Positions 9,518 through 19,016 of a stretch of DNA of 64,000 nucleotides are shown here, in pieces. Within the stretch, counting starts at the first letter, position 1. Each line of letters begins with the position of its first letter. The DNA is taken from contig NZ_OY781365.1 of the NCBI RefSeq assembly GCF_963676815.1, forward strand, positions 5,862,501 through 5,926,500, given 5' to 3'. Under the pieces are notes generated by a model that was not told the DNA's origin, did not search any database, and worked only from the letters and a program-made list of their open reading frames with translations. Made by a program: the position numbers and the translations under genes. Source of the DNA: an uncultured Draconibacterium sp. Lineage in GTDB: Bacteria; Bacteroidota; Bacteroidia; Bacteroidales; Prolixibacteraceae.

Positions 9518-10455
9518 GACCGATCCTCCTTTTCGATTATCGTTGTTTTTGTTTTTACATCATCGTCGGTGTATTCAACTTCCAGAATTTCAACATCCCT
9601 GAGTTGGTTGGAAATGATCGCTTTATCGTTCTCGGGTAGAATGAGCCAAATATTGGCAATAAAAGCCCCCATAGTTGCAGAATCGGCTTTTACCGAAACG
9701 GTTCTTTTTCCTTCAACAGGAATACCAGTGGCCGGACTGATGATCTTTCTATCTTTCATTCCTTCGCCATCGTCGCGAATATAAACGGTTCCGGTAGTAT
9801 AAACCGTTTGATCTGACACCTCAAAAACATGTGCAAATTCGTTTGGCTGTTGCTGATTTCTGATTCCCAGTGGCCAGTCTGTTCCGGCAGGATGGTTGCC
9901 CAGAGCCAAAACAACATCTTCTTCAAAACTGATAATGGCATCTTTTACGCCCAAATCGATTAAAAGAGGTTTAACCAGATCAAGTGCAAATCCTTTTTCA
10001 ATAGCTCCAAAATCCAATTCCACACCATCTTCTTTAAAACGAAGTCGTTTATTATCGAGGTCGAGTTCTAATTTATCGAAACCACATTTTTGTAGTGCTT
10101 CTGCCAGTTCGTTTTCTTCAACATCTTCCTTTTCAACCCAAAGCGATTGCACCGGAAACATCGTTACATCGAAAGCGCCCTGACTCATCTGATTAAAGTC
10201 GTTGGCTATGGTCAGAATTTCCCACAATTCATCGGGAACTTCCATCCAAACATCTTTTTCTGTTTGATTGATCTCGTGGATATCAGACAATAAACTAAAG
10301 CGGCTGATCGTACTTTCAAGCTGCTCAATATCGGCTTTTATTTGTTGAAATATATTTTTTGCGGTATCGGCCTCCAGATTTGGAAGTACCACATCGCAAT
10401 GACTGCCAAAGGCCAGAAAAGTATCACTAAAAATAGCAGGTTCCGTCATTCTCAT
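9514..10455 (-). CDS. ApbE-like protein, probably degenerate
   Basis: A 313-residue protein with the ApbE (FAD:protein FMN transferase) fold: FGSHCDVVL at the start, the segment LESTISRFSLLSDIHEIN, GAIEKGFALD (canonical GGIAKGYAVD) and ISPATGIPVEG. Two key regions differ from active enzymes. The GG of the usual NLGGD-type turn is EE in SFEEDVV, and the late metal-site segment, normally like ADALATAL, reads GAFIANIW, so the acidic and threonine ligands appear absent. It has no signal peptide or lipobox, unlike most ApbE proteins. It is coupled to the DUF6807 gene by a 4-base overlap. It may be a non-catalytic flavin-binding relative or have another activity; the fold assignment is firm, loss of activity is an inference. 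Confidence 0.8.
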   Translation of the reverse strand: MRMTEPAIFSDTFLAFGSHCDVVLPNLEADTAKNIFQQIKADIEQLESTISRFSLLSDIHEINQTEKDVWMEVPDELWEILTIANDFNQMSQGAFDVTMFPVQSLWVEKEDVEENELAEALQKCGFDKLELDLDNKRLRFKEDGVELDFGAIEKGFALDLVKPLLIDLGVKDAIISFEEDVVLALGNHPAGTDWPLGIRNQQQPNEFAHVFEVSDQTVYTTGTVYIRDDGEGMKDRKIISPATGIPVEGKRTVSVKADSATMGAFIANIWLILPENDKAIISNQLRDVEILEVEYTDDDVKTKTTIIEKEDRS

Positions 10456-10577
10456 AGTTTTATGGATTCAGTAAAGCACTAAATTAAAAAAGTAAGTGAA
10501 ATTTACAGACCTTCGCGCCAACAAATACAGCACCATTGTTAATTTATATTCCTTCTTCCTAATAAACCAGGCACAAA

Positions 10578-10602
10578 AAAAGGCAGGAAATTCCCGCCTT
10601 TT
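10578..10602 (-). terminator. Rho-independent terminator after the second Gfo/Idh gene
   Basis: An inverted repeat, AAAGGCAGGAA / TTCCCGCCTTT with one mismatch, lies 17 bases beyond the stop at 10619 on the minus strand and is followed there by a run of T. It separates this gene from the ApbE-like gene. Confidence 0.7.
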
Positions 10603-10618
10603 CTATGGTATAATATAT

Positions 10619-11962
10619 CTAAAGTTTTGGTTCCCAATTTGGATCGTAGTCCCTGCCCCACAATTTCATGGCGTCGCGGTCGTACATAATTCCTGTTTTG
10701 TCATCAATATCAAATCCGTGTCCGATACGATAAGCCACGTTTGAGTAGTGAACCATTGTCTGGCTAATTGCGCCTTCCATAATGTGCGAATTCAGTTCAC
10801 CAACACCACGGATTCCGTTAAACCAGTTTTGTACGTGTTTGGTTGACATGTCGCCACCGCCGCCAAGAGCTGTCCCGGCTTCCTGCGAGGCCGAAACGCT
10901 GTCTTTCACAACTTTTCCGCTACGATCGCAAAGCACATATTTTCCACGATCGACAAAAACAGTTCCTTCGCTACCGTAGATAATTGTTCCGCGGCCTCCC
11001 ATTCCATAGGTATCGTAGCCTGAACGGCTGCGGCCATCCCATTTAATAACTTTGTCGCCACCAAACAGGAAAGTTGCATCCATAGTATCATACATTTCCC
11101 AACCGTCATCAAAAAAGTGACGTTTACCGGCTTCAACATGTACATTATTTGGCAAACCTACCTGCAATGCCCAACGCGCAACATCCAATTCGTGTGTTGC
11201 ATTGTTTCCGGTTTCTCCGGTTCCGTAATTCCAGCCGTACCAGTGCCAGTTGTAATCCCAGGTTTCTTCTGTGTATTCGCGGTGAATTGCCGGTCCTTGC
11301 CAGATTTCCCAGTCTAAACCAGTTGGAACAGCTGCTTTTTTCTGTAACGGCACCTCTCCCCTTTGATTCAAATAAAAAGCCACCGCACGATAAGGAACTC
11401 CGATAGCTCCGTTATGAATTTCTTTGATGATTTCAATCGTATGATCTGACGAACGTTGCTGATTTCCCATCTGAACAACCTTGTTGTACTTTTCAGCGGC
11501 TTTAACTATCATCTCATTTTCTGCCATGTTGTGGCTACAAGGCTTCTCAACATAAACATGTTTTCCGGCCTGCATGGCCATTACTGATCCCGGAGTATGC
11601 CAGTGGTCGGGCGTGGCATTTATAATACAATCCACATCTTTATCGTCGAGAATTTTGCGGAAATCGTTCTCCAGTTTTGGCGCATAATCAATGTGCTTTG
11701 CAAAGTTTTCGGCAGCACGTTTACGTTGATGCTCCATTACATCGCACAAATATTTAAGTTCTACATTGCTTTCTTTTTCAGCAATTGGTGCGTAATACGC
11801 CCCCAAACGACGGCCAAGCCCCATAATGGCGACATTCAGTTTATCGTTTGCACCTAAAATTTTGCTGTAACTTTTTGCCGACATGCCCATGGCAGTTCCA
11901 CCAACTGCAACACCCGCTGCACCTGCCGACACCTTTTTTAGAAAATCTCTTCTGTTAGTCAT
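10619..11962 (-). CDS. Gfo/Idh/MocA oxidoreductase, exported by Tat
   Basis: A 447-residue protein with a twin-arginine signal (MTNRRDFLKKVSAGAAGVAV), a Rossmann fold (LNVAIMGLGRRLG) and the catalytic EKP motif in HVYVEKPCSHN. The middle carries WHWYGWNYGTGETGNNATHE, a His/Trp-rich segment of the exported branch of the family. It is related to but clearly different from the oxidoreductase ending at 7243. Only 17 bases separate it from the upstream isomerase gene, so the two form an operon ending at the terminator near 10590. A role in oxidation or epimerisation of a sugar outside the cytoplasm fits the signal peptide; the substrate is unknown. Confidence 0.9.
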   Translation of the reverse strand: MTNRRDFLKKVSAGAAGVAVGGTAMGMSAKSYSKILGANDKLNVAIMGLGRRLGAYYAPIAEKESNVELKYLCDVMEHQRKRAAENFAKHIDYAPKLENDFRKILDDKDVDCIINATPDHWHTPGSVMAMQAGKHVYVEKPCSHNMAENEMIVKAAEKYNKVVQMGNQQRSSDHTIEIIKEIHNGAIGVPYRAVAFYLNQRGEVPLQKKAAVPTGLDWEIWQGPAIHREYTEETWDYNWHWYGWNYGTGETGNNATHELDVARWALQVGLPNNVHVEAGKRHFFDDGWEMYDTMDATFLFGGDKVIKWDGRSRSGYDTYGMGGRGTIIYGSEGTVFVDRGKYVLCDRSGKVVKDSVSASQEAGTALGGGGDMSTKHVQNWFNGIRGVGELNSHIMEGAISQTMVHYSNVAYRIGHGFDIDDKTGIMYDRDAMKLWGRDYDPNWEPKL

Positions 11963-11979
11963 ATTGTTGTTTTATTAGT

Positions 11980-12819
11980 TTACATTGTTGCTAAAATTCC
12001 TCTAATGTAGCCAAAACTTTCCATCATTGCAGGCAACGGATCTTTTCCTTCCGGTTCGTATTCCAGTGCTAAAGTTCCTTTGTAATTCAATTTCTGCACT
12101 GCTTTCAGGAACGACTGAAAATCGATAACACCATGGCCAATTGTACAGGTTGTACCATCGTGCTCGGCCGCAGTTACATCTTTAATGTGGATATCGAAAA
12201 CACGATCGAAAAAGTCTTTCACATCCTGTTCCGGATCGCGGCCAATACGTTTTGTATGGCCAATATCGATACACAGTCCCATGCGCGCATCCATATCTTT
12301 GATCAAGTCGTAAGCACTCTCGGCACTTGGGTATAATTTGTCGCCCGGGCCGTGATTGTGAATGGCAAGTTTAATATCGTAAGCTTTAACTTTTCCTTCA
12401 ACATACTCCAGCAACTCGTGGTTTGGCACTCCGATAATCATATCCATTTGTGCCATTTTTGCGTAATCAAAAGCCTGGTCAACATCTTCTTTCGAGCGCA
12501 TATAAACTACTCCTCCACCATAAAGAGCAACTCCTTTTTCTTTGCATAAAGCCAGTGTTTTGTCAATGGCAGCTTTATCCGAATCCAGTGGTAAGTGCAT
12601 GCTTTTAAAGGTTACACGATCTACCCCGCAGCGTAATACCATATCAAGTGCAGTTTCTGTGTCGAACTCGCGTAAGGAGTAGGATGCCACACCAAATTTG
12701 AAATCAGGTTTACTTTTTTCACTTTTTGCCGATTGTACTGCAGCCTGCGAGAAAACAGGAATTGCAGATACAGCAATTCCCAACCCGGCCGTTTTCAGGA
12801 AATTTCTTCTGTTAGTCAT
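11980..12819 (-). CDS. TIM-barrel sugar phosphate isomerase/epimerase family protein, Tat signal
   Basis: I take the ATG at 12819 (MTNRRNFLKTAGLGIAVSA), which gives a twin-arginine signal; a frame five codons longer exists. The rest is a xylose-isomerase-like TIM barrel (AP endonuclease 2 superfamily) with metal-ligand motifs such as LAIHNHGPGD, GLCIDIGHTKR and DIHIKDVT, ending with an ALEYEPEG strand. Members isomerise or epimerise sugars and inositols, and some are 3-keto-glycoside lyases or hydratases acting with Gfo/Idh enzymes. It heads a two-gene operon with the oxidoreductase that follows. A close paralogue with a Sec signal lies at 41805-42641. Confidence 0.87.
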   Translation of the reverse strand: MTNRRNFLKTAGLGIAVSAIPVFSQAAVQSAKSEKSKPDFKFGVASYSLREFDTETALDMVLRCGVDRVTFKSMHLPLDSDKAAIDKTLALCKEKGVALYGGGVVYMRSKEDVDQAFDYAKMAQMDMIIGVPNHELLEYVEGKVKAYDIKLAIHNHGPGDKLYPSAESAYDLIKDMDARMGLCIDIGHTKRIGRDPEQDVKDFFDRVFDIHIKDVTAAEHDGTTCTIGHGVIDFQSFLKAVQKLNYKGTLALEYEPEGKDPLPAMMESFGYIRGILATM

Positions 12820-12936
12820 AAGTAGTAGTATCAATTTGTTCTATTACTGTAAATAAATTATCGTTTCAGATCAAGACAAGCCCGCCTGTATATCACTTTT
12901 CCTCTAATAAATTGCACTGCTATTAACCAGAACGAA

Positions 12937-12944
12937 CAAATGTA
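12937..12944 (-). promoter_or_regulatory. Probable -7 box of the isomerase operon
   Basis: On the minus strand TACATTTG fits TAnnTTTG, about 118 bases before the ATG at 12819. No -33 TTG is seen at the standard spacing. The remainder of the intergenic region 12820-13103 shows no gene. Confidence 0.35.
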
Positions 12945-13103
12945 ATTTGACTACGAAGCCCATTTGTTGCATTTATTAGATTATACGTTGGTTTAAACTT
13001 ACCGTGAACGAACACGACACACAAATATAACCATAATTTGGAGCTTGCCAATCTCTTCCTATAAATACAAGAAATTTTTTATTGTACTACTCGGATAACA
13101 AAA

Positions 13104-13128
13104 AAAGGCTACTTAAAAAGTAGCCTTT
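13104..13128 (-). terminator. Rho-independent terminator after oligopeptidase B
   Basis: A perfect 11-bp stem (AAAGGCTACTT / AAGTAGCCTTT) with a 3-base loop lies 8 bases beyond the stop at 13136. A-run and T-run flanks allow it to work in both directions. Confidence 0.85.
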
Positions 13129-13135
13129 AATTTTT

Positions 13136-15244
13136 TTATTCTGTAATACCCAACTGGTCAAATATAAATGCATATTCCAGTGCCGTTTCTTTTATCCATT
13201 CATAGCGCCCGGATGCTCCACCGTGCCCGTAATCCATGTTTATATGAAATAACAATGGATTATCGTCGGTTTTCAGTTCGCGTAATTTGGCTACCCATTT
13301 GGCGGGCTCCCAATATTGAACCTGAGAGTCGTGCAGCCCGGTTGTTACCAGTAAGGCCGGATAATCTTTTGCTTCCACATTATCGTAGGGCGAATACGAA
13401 AGCATGTAGTAGTAATACTTTTCTATTTTTGGATTTCCCCATTCGTCGAATTCACTTGTTGTGAGCGGAATACTTTCGTCGAGCATAGTAGTAACCACAT
13501 CAACAAAGGGAACAGCTGCAATTACGCCTTTATACAAATCGGGACGAAGATTTATACAGGCGCCCATTAAAAGTCCGCCTGCACTTCCGCCCATGGCAAA
13601 TAGTTTTTCTGAATTCGTATAGCCGTCATCGATCAGGAATTGCGCACAGTCGTTAAAATCGGTAAACGTGTTCATCTTTTTCAGCAGTTTACCATCTTCG
13701 TACCATTGGCGGCCATTAATCTGGCTTCCACGAATATGGGCAATTGCATAAACAAATCCACGGTCGAGTAATGGCAAACGAGCCAATGAAAAGCTTGGAT
13801 TGTAAGTATATCCATACGAACCATAACCGTACAATAGCGTTGGATTATCGCCATTCTTTTCCACACCCTTTTTATACACGATCGACATCGGAATTTTTGT
13901 TCCGTCGCCGGCAGTTGCATAAATACGCTTGGTTTCGTAATCGTCTTTGCTGAAACCACCCAATACTTCATCCTGCTTCAACAAGGTACGCTCTTTCGTT
14001 TCCAGGTTGTAATCGTAAATCGAATTTGGTGTTGTTAACGAGGTGTAACTAAAACGGAAAACGTCGGTATCAAAATCGAGGTTTACATTCGGACTAACCG
14101 TGTAAACTTCTTCATCAAAATCGATGAAATATTCTTCACCATTCCACGGAATTACACGAAGTTGGTTGATTCCTTCAATCCGTTCGGTAACTACCAGATA
14201 ATCTTTAAAAATATCAAATCCGCTGAAATACACATCGCTGCGATGTGCGATTACCTCCGTCCAGTTATCCTTTTCTGTGGCGGTAACCGGCGTTTTCATT
14301 AAACGGAAATTCAGGGCATTGAGGTTGGTGCGAATGTAAAAATCGTTACCAAAATGATCAACCGAATATTCCAATCCACGTTCACGTGGCTGAACAATTT
14401 TGAAATCACCTTCCGGATTATTTGCATCAAGAAAACGGTATTCAGAAGTCAACGTACTTTCGCTACCAATGATCAGGTATTTTTGCGACTTGGTTTTATA
14501 AATAAAAACCGAAAAAGTTTCATCGTCTTCGTAAAATACTTCAACGTCGTCTTCAACCGGTGTTCCCACAACGTGTTTCATAATTTTTTCGGAACGAAGC
14601 GTAACATCATCTTTCAAAGTGTAATAAACCGTTTTATTGTCGTTGGCCCAAACGGCGCTTCCTGTAGTTAATGGAATCGCATCTTCCAAAGTTTCACCCG
14701 TTTCCAGATTCTTGAAATTAATGGTGTATTTTCTTCGGCTAACCGTATCAACTCCGTATGCAATAAGTTTGTTATTCGGACTTACCGATAATCCGCCAAG
14801 CATAAAAAACTCCTGTCCTTCCGCCAGCACATTTTCATCGAGCACAACCTTTTCTTCAGCATCAAGGCTACCCTTTTTACGGCAGTTTACATCGTATTCT
14901 TTTCCGGGTAATTGCTTGTAATAATAGTAGTAGCCATTCTTTTTGTAGGGCACCGACTCATTTTCCGGCTTAATCTTCGCCTTAATTTCCTCAAACAATT
15001 CTTCCTGAAGCGGTTCAGTATGTTTCATCACAGCATCTTTGTAAGCATTCTCGGCTTCCAAATGTGCGATCACTTCAGGATTTTCGCGCTCATTCATCCA
15101 GTAATAATTGTCAACGCGCGTATGACCATGTATCGTAAGTTCTTTCATTATCTTTTTTGCAACTGGCGGCTCTGGCTTCTCTTCCGAAGTACATGCCACG
15201 AAAAATAGTCCCCAAATAAAACTCAAATAAATTAACTTCTTCAT
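13136..15244 (-). CDS. ptrB: Oligopeptidase B-like S9 peptidase, lipoprotein
   Basis: A 702-residue prolyl-oligopeptidase-family protein with a lipoprotein signal (MKKLIYLSFIWGLFFVACTS). An N-terminal beta-propeller is followed by an alpha/beta hydrolase whose nucleophile is in GGSAGGLLMG. The segments HIRGSQINGRQWYEDGK, DVVTTMLDESIPLT and DYGHGGASGRYE match oligopeptidase B more closely than prolyl oligopeptidase. The enzyme cuts short peptides, classically after Arg or Lys. The lipobox puts it in the periplasm or on a membrane, where it could act with the other peptidases of this window. It is a single-gene unit with its own terminator. Confidence 0.92.
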   Translation of the reverse strand: MKKLIYLSFIWGLFFVACTSEEKPEPPVAKKIMKELTIHGHTRVDNYYWMNERENPEVIAHLEAENAYKDAVMKHTEPLQEELFEEIKAKIKPENESVPYKKNGYYYYYKQLPGKEYDVNCRKKGSLDAEEKVVLDENVLAEGQEFFMLGGLSVSPNNKLIAYGVDTVSRRKYTINFKNLETGETLEDAIPLTTGSAVWANDNKTVYYTLKDDVTLRSEKIMKHVVGTPVEDDVEVFYEDDETFSVFIYKTKSQKYLIIGSESTLTSEYRFLDANNPEGDFKIVQPRERGLEYSVDHFGNDFYIRTNLNALNFRLMKTPVTATEKDNWTEVIAHRSDVYFSGFDIFKDYLVVTERIEGINQLRVIPWNGEEYFIDFDEEVYTVSPNVNLDFDTDVFRFSYTSLTTPNSIYDYNLETKERTLLKQDEVLGGFSKDDYETKRIYATAGDGTKIPMSIVYKKGVEKNGDNPTLLYGYGSYGYTYNPSFSLARLPLLDRGFVYAIAHIRGSQINGRQWYEDGKLLKKMNTFTDFNDCAQFLIDDGYTNSEKLFAMGGSAGGLLMGACINLRPDLYKGVIAAVPFVDVVTTMLDESIPLTTSEFDEWGNPKIEKYYYYMLSYSPYDNVEAKDYPALLVTTGLHDSQVQYWEPAKWVAKLRELKTDDNPLLFHINMDYGHGGASGRYEWIKETALEYAFIFDQLGITE

Positions 15245-15371
15245 GCTTTTGGTTTTTAGGTGATATTATTAATATTTTTTTCAGGAAGTCTTGAAATTAC
15301 ATCTAAACAACCAGCTTTCAAAATGAAAGTTTATTAGATTATTATCAATCTTACGAATCCACTCATACTTT

Positions 15372-17333
15372 TTACTTATTTCTAAAATTTATCTTCTGAA
15401 TATTTTTCGAGATTTCTATCCGGTTATATATTGATTCGATGACCTGATCGTACAACTTATCTTTTAAAATATAGTCCTCAATGTCAACATCGATGTTCGG
15501 ATTATCGTTCACTTCAACTACATAAACCTTATCGTTTACCAGCTTCAGGTCAACACCGTACAAGCCATCGCCAATCAAGGCCGATGCTTTTAAGGCTGTT
15601 TTTACCACTTCTTCCGGAACGTCTTCGATATTCACCGTTTCCGAATCGCCGGAGTACTCCTCGGCCTCACCGGTCCAGTTGTAAATTTGCCAGTGCCCTT
15701 TCGACATGAAATACTTGCAGGCAAAAAGCGGCCGGTTGTCGAGCACCCCGATTCTCCAGTCGAATTCAGAATAAAGAAACTCCTGACAAACAATCATGTC
15801 CGATTTTTTAAACAGCTGATTAATTGCATCAAAAGCCTCCTCCTTATTTTCCACTTTTGTTATTCCCAACGAAAATGCACTGTCGGGCTGTTTTAATACC
15901 AGCGGGAAATTCATATCGTCAAGGTCTTTCTTTTCAAATATGTTTTTGGTAAAAACAACCGTTTGCGGAGTTAGTATTTTGTGTTTTCTGAAAATCTCGT
16001 TCTGAAATATTTTATTGGAACACCGCAATATCGACCATGGATCGTCGATAACAACCAATCCTTCGGCGTATGCCATTCGCGAAAATTCGTAAGTATGATC
16101 GTTTACGTTCGTGGTTTCGCGGATAAAAAGCGCATCGAATTCGTTTATTTTATCAAAATCGTTTTTGGTAATAAACTCCGCATACAAGCCTTTTCGGTTG
16201 GCAGCTGCTTTAAACTTCTGAAGCGCCCGTTTGCACGATGGCGGTGTTTCTTCTTCCGGATCGATCAGAATGGCAATGTCGTATTTATAATTAATAAGCG
16301 TGGTTTTATTAAAACGCCGCTTGCTAAAATACTTGCGTGCAAACTCGTAAATAACTTCAATTTCAGTTTCGGGTAACTTATTCAGGGTTAATACTTTTAT
16401 TCCTTTTATTATCCATTTCTCCTGCTTTACAAATTCAATCTCGAATAGCGGCGTTTCAAACAAAAGGTAAAGCCGGTTGGCAATTGAACTAAATCCTTTT
16501 GTTGCTGTCTGCCCGAAATATATTTTTAGTTGAAATTTATCGTCCTTTACTTTTTGAAGTGCTTTGTTTATCAACTCATCAATATCATACGAGGTAGAAT
16601 GGATAATATTCAGCATTTTAAAGTCGCGCAACGTTACCGAACTCGGAATTACGCGGTGGCCGCGGGCTGCTGCCAGCAACGATACATAATAACCATAGCT
16701 CTGGTATTTGTACGAACTGCAAAGATTAAAAACACGCATGTCGCTGCTATTCTGATAAACCGGGTTACTGATGTACTCCTTTACCGAAATAACTTTCGCG
16801 TTCACATCGGTAAAAGTCCATTTGTGTGGTTGATTAATCACGATAATATTCGTGGTCTTTTTCCGGACTTCTTCGGATTCCAAACTGAACTCCATTTTAA
16901 CGGCATCTTCCCCACTCGTATAGTAATCGGTAATCGTATGCGACTCCTTGAATCCATGCTTCTTGTACCATTCAATCAGGTCTTTATTTTTTGACTGAAC
17001 CTCAATCAATATTTTTTGATAATGATTTTCGACTGCCTGATTTTTCACGTAATTCAACATGAAACTACCAAGCCCGACATTTCGGTATTCTGCCACAACT
17101 GCAATCGAATAAATTCTTAGTGCATGTTTATATTTAAACAATGTGAGCGCCCCAACAGAAGTTGTCTTTTTACCTTCTTTCGATTCTACTATTAAAACTT
17201 CCTGAAACGTACTATCCAGGCTGTGTTTGATACTTTTTCTGGAACTTTGTTGAAACTGCGGAAAAGATTCGTTTTCCAGCTTTTCAAGGAAATCAAAATC
17301 ACCGGCTTGTGATTTTCTGATATTCAAATCCAT
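15372..17333 (-). CDS. GNAT acetyltransferase fused to RLAN-RimK-like ATP-grasp ligase
   Basis: A 653-residue fusion. Residues about 1-155 are a GNAT acetyltransferase (IYSIAVVAEYRNVGLGSFML is the acetyl-CoA binding part). Residues about 165-340 resemble the RimK-like ATP-grasp N-terminal domain, with an SYKYQSYGYYVSLLAAARGH segment. Residues about 350-640 are an ATP-grasp ligase of the RimK/glutathione-synthase type, ending in DGLYGVDLKLVNDKVYVVEV and NDNPNID, the Mg-ATP site. ATP-grasp enzymes join a carboxylate to an amine. With GNAT, the enzyme could build and acetylate a small peptide or modify a protein terminus. The domain order is known from other bacteria; the product is unknown. It stands alone on its strand. 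Confidence 0.88.
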   Translation of the reverse strand: MDLNIRKSQAGDFDFLEKLENESFPQFQQSSRKSIKHSLDSTFQEVLIVESKEGKKTTSVGALTLFKYKHALRIYSIAVVAEYRNVGLGSFMLNYVKNQAVENHYQKILIEVQSKNKDLIEWYKKHGFKESHTITDYYTSGEDAVKMEFSLESEEVRKKTTNIIVINQPHKWTFTDVNAKVISVKEYISNPVYQNSSDMRVFNLCSSYKYQSYGYYVSLLAAARGHRVIPSSVTLRDFKMLNIIHSTSYDIDELINKALQKVKDDKFQLKIYFGQTATKGFSSIANRLYLLFETPLFEIEFVKQEKWIIKGIKVLTLNKLPETEIEVIYEFARKYFSKRRFNKTTLINYKYDIAILIDPEEETPPSCKRALQKFKAAANRKGLYAEFITKNDFDKINEFDALFIRETTNVNDHTYEFSRMAYAEGLVVIDDPWSILRCSNKIFQNEIFRKHKILTPQTVVFTKNIFEKKDLDDMNFPLVLKQPDSAFSLGITKVENKEEAFDAINQLFKKSDMIVCQEFLYSEFDWRIGVLDNRPLFACKYFMSKGHWQIYNWTGEAEEYSGDSETVNIEDVPEEVVKTALKASALIGDGLYGVDLKLVNDKVYVVEVNDNPNIDVDIEDYILKDKLYDQVIESIYNRIEISKNIQKINFRNK

Positions 17334-17507
17334 TTAATGCGTTATAAATCAAAATTAATTGAAACCTATTTAACACTTCAACCCCATATATACTTTTTGG
17401 CAATTACGCCTGTATTTACAGGATCAATAAAATGAATACTTTTCCTATTTTATTGACAAGCAAAAATACAATATTGGCACATTAATTCCCATATTTGTCA
17501 ACTAATT

Positions 17508-18845
17508 ATGCAAACGGAAATTACCATACTTATTTATTTTGTTTTTATTGTTGGTATTGGCGTTTATTCGGCCTTTCGAATCAAAAAACCATCGGATTAT
17601 TATGTTGCCGGAAAAAAAGCAGGATTATTACCGGTATCCGGTAGTTTATTAGCTACAATTCTTGGTGGTTCGGCATTGATGGGAACCATCGAACTGAGCC
17701 AAAGCAGAGGTTGGGCAGCTTTGTGGTTTTTGTTTTCTGCAGCAATCGGTTTATTTGTTCTGGCACCAATTTCAAAATATGTAAGTCGTTACGGAAATTA
17801 CACACTTCCCGAGCTGCTTGGAAAGTTTTATGGACGCAAAGCCGAGCGATTTTCAACGCTGATAATTCCGTTAGCGTGGTTGGGAATTGTGGCAGCACAA
17901 ATTATTGCAGCAGCACAAATCCTGCAGGGACTTGGTTTTATTTCTTATCAGAATGCAGCGATTTTATCCGGGCTGGTATTTATTGCTTACACCTTGTTGG
18001 GCGGCCAGTTGAGTATTCTGAAAACGGATACTTTACAAGCCGTTTTAATTATCGGCGGTTTGGTGACCTTGCTAATTTTCGCCGTTCAATCGCCGGAACA
18101 TTCGCAGGTTGAGCCTTTAAAATTATCAGCGCTGTTCAATTCAAAATTTTCAGTTGTTGATTTGATCGTTCTGTTAATGACCTATTCGGTAACTTTTATT
18201 GTGGGGCCCGATATTTACTCGCGCTTGTTTTGTGCCGGAAGTGAAAAAACTGCACGAAGGAGTATAATAATAGTAGCGTCGATACTAATTCCCGTTTCGT
18301 TTGCCCTAACCTATTTAGGTGTTTATTCCGGAAAAGAAAACGAAGGAATTATGGCATTCGCCGGGCACCTGCTTCCCAACTGGGCCTATGGTTTGTTTAT
18401 TGCGGCGCTGCTTTCTGCAGTAATGTCTTCGGCAGATACAACTTTGCTTACCTCGTCGATGATTCTAAGTGAACTCTTTAGTGGGAACCTTGAGAGCAAA
18501 AAATCGTTGCCATTAACACGTTGGCTGGTAGTTATTATTGGAATATTGAGTTTACTTATTGCCCTGTATATCACATCTGTAATTCAGGCGCTGCTGTTAG
18601 CACTCAGTTTCTTTTCCGGAGCATTTGTAGTGCCTATGCTTAGTGGGTTGCTCAAAATAAGAGTGAATTCAAATAACATAATCTGGGCCATTCTTCTTGG
18701 CGGTACTGTTGCGCTTTCAGGAAAATTAATGACGCTAAACAATCTCACAACAGGAGGCAACATGATCATTATATCAAGCTATTTTGTCAATGCTTTTATG
18801 TTATTGTACAAACATAAATCAGCAAATCACAATCTCAACTCCTAA
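17508..18845 (+). CDS. Sodium:solute symporter family transporter
   Basis: A 445-residue protein with about twelve hydrophobic helices. It starts with the SSS family pattern (a first helix, then SDYYVAGKKAGLLPVSGSLLAT) and carries ILGGSALMGTIELSQSRGW, SRYGNYTLPELLGKFYG and SSADTTLLTSSMILSE, all typical of the sodium/solute symporter family in the inner membrane. These carry sugars, amino acids, vitamins or carboxylates with sodium. It is slightly shorter than the usual 480-550 residues, ending after the twelfth helix. The gene stands alone between the divergent GNAT-ATP-grasp gene and the phosphorelay operon, so the substrate cannot be inferred from context. Confidence 0.9.
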   Translation: MQTEITILIYFVFIVGIGVYSAFRIKKPSDYYVAGKKAGLLPVSGSLLATILGGSALMGTIELSQSRGWAALWFLFSAAIGLFVLAPISKYVSRYGNYTLPELLGKFYGRKAERFSTLIIPLAWLGIVAAQIIAAAQILQGLGFISYQNAAILSGLVFIAYTLLGGQLSILKTDTLQAVLIIGGLVTLLIFAVQSPEHSQVEPLKLSALFNSKFSVVDLIVLLMTYSVTFIVGPDIYSRLFCAGSEKTARRSIIIVASILIPVSFALTYLGVYSGKENEGIMAFAGHLLPNWAYGLFIAALLSAVMSSADTTLLTSSMILSELFSGNLESKKSLPLTRWLVVIIGILSLLIALYITSVIQALLLALSFFSGAFVVPMLSGLLKIRVNSNNIIWAILLGGTVALSGKLMTLNNLTTGGNMIIISSYFVNAFMLLYKHKSANHNLNS

Positions 18846-19016
18846 ATTCTTTTTAATTATAATTTTTTAATTACACCAGTTATAAATTAAGAATCTCTAG
18901 CTGGTTTTAGCACATTTGTTTTATTTTTGAGCGCTCATACCGTTTTTTGTTATAAAAGCGGAAAGACAAAAGGTAATTGGCCATTTGTTTTAAACTAAAC
19001 TACAGACTAACTGAAA

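Noticed and set aside
16530..16994. Plus-strand frame of 154 codons in the GNAT-ATP-grasp gene
   Set aside because: It is antisense to a recognised fusion gene and shows no domain or start signal.
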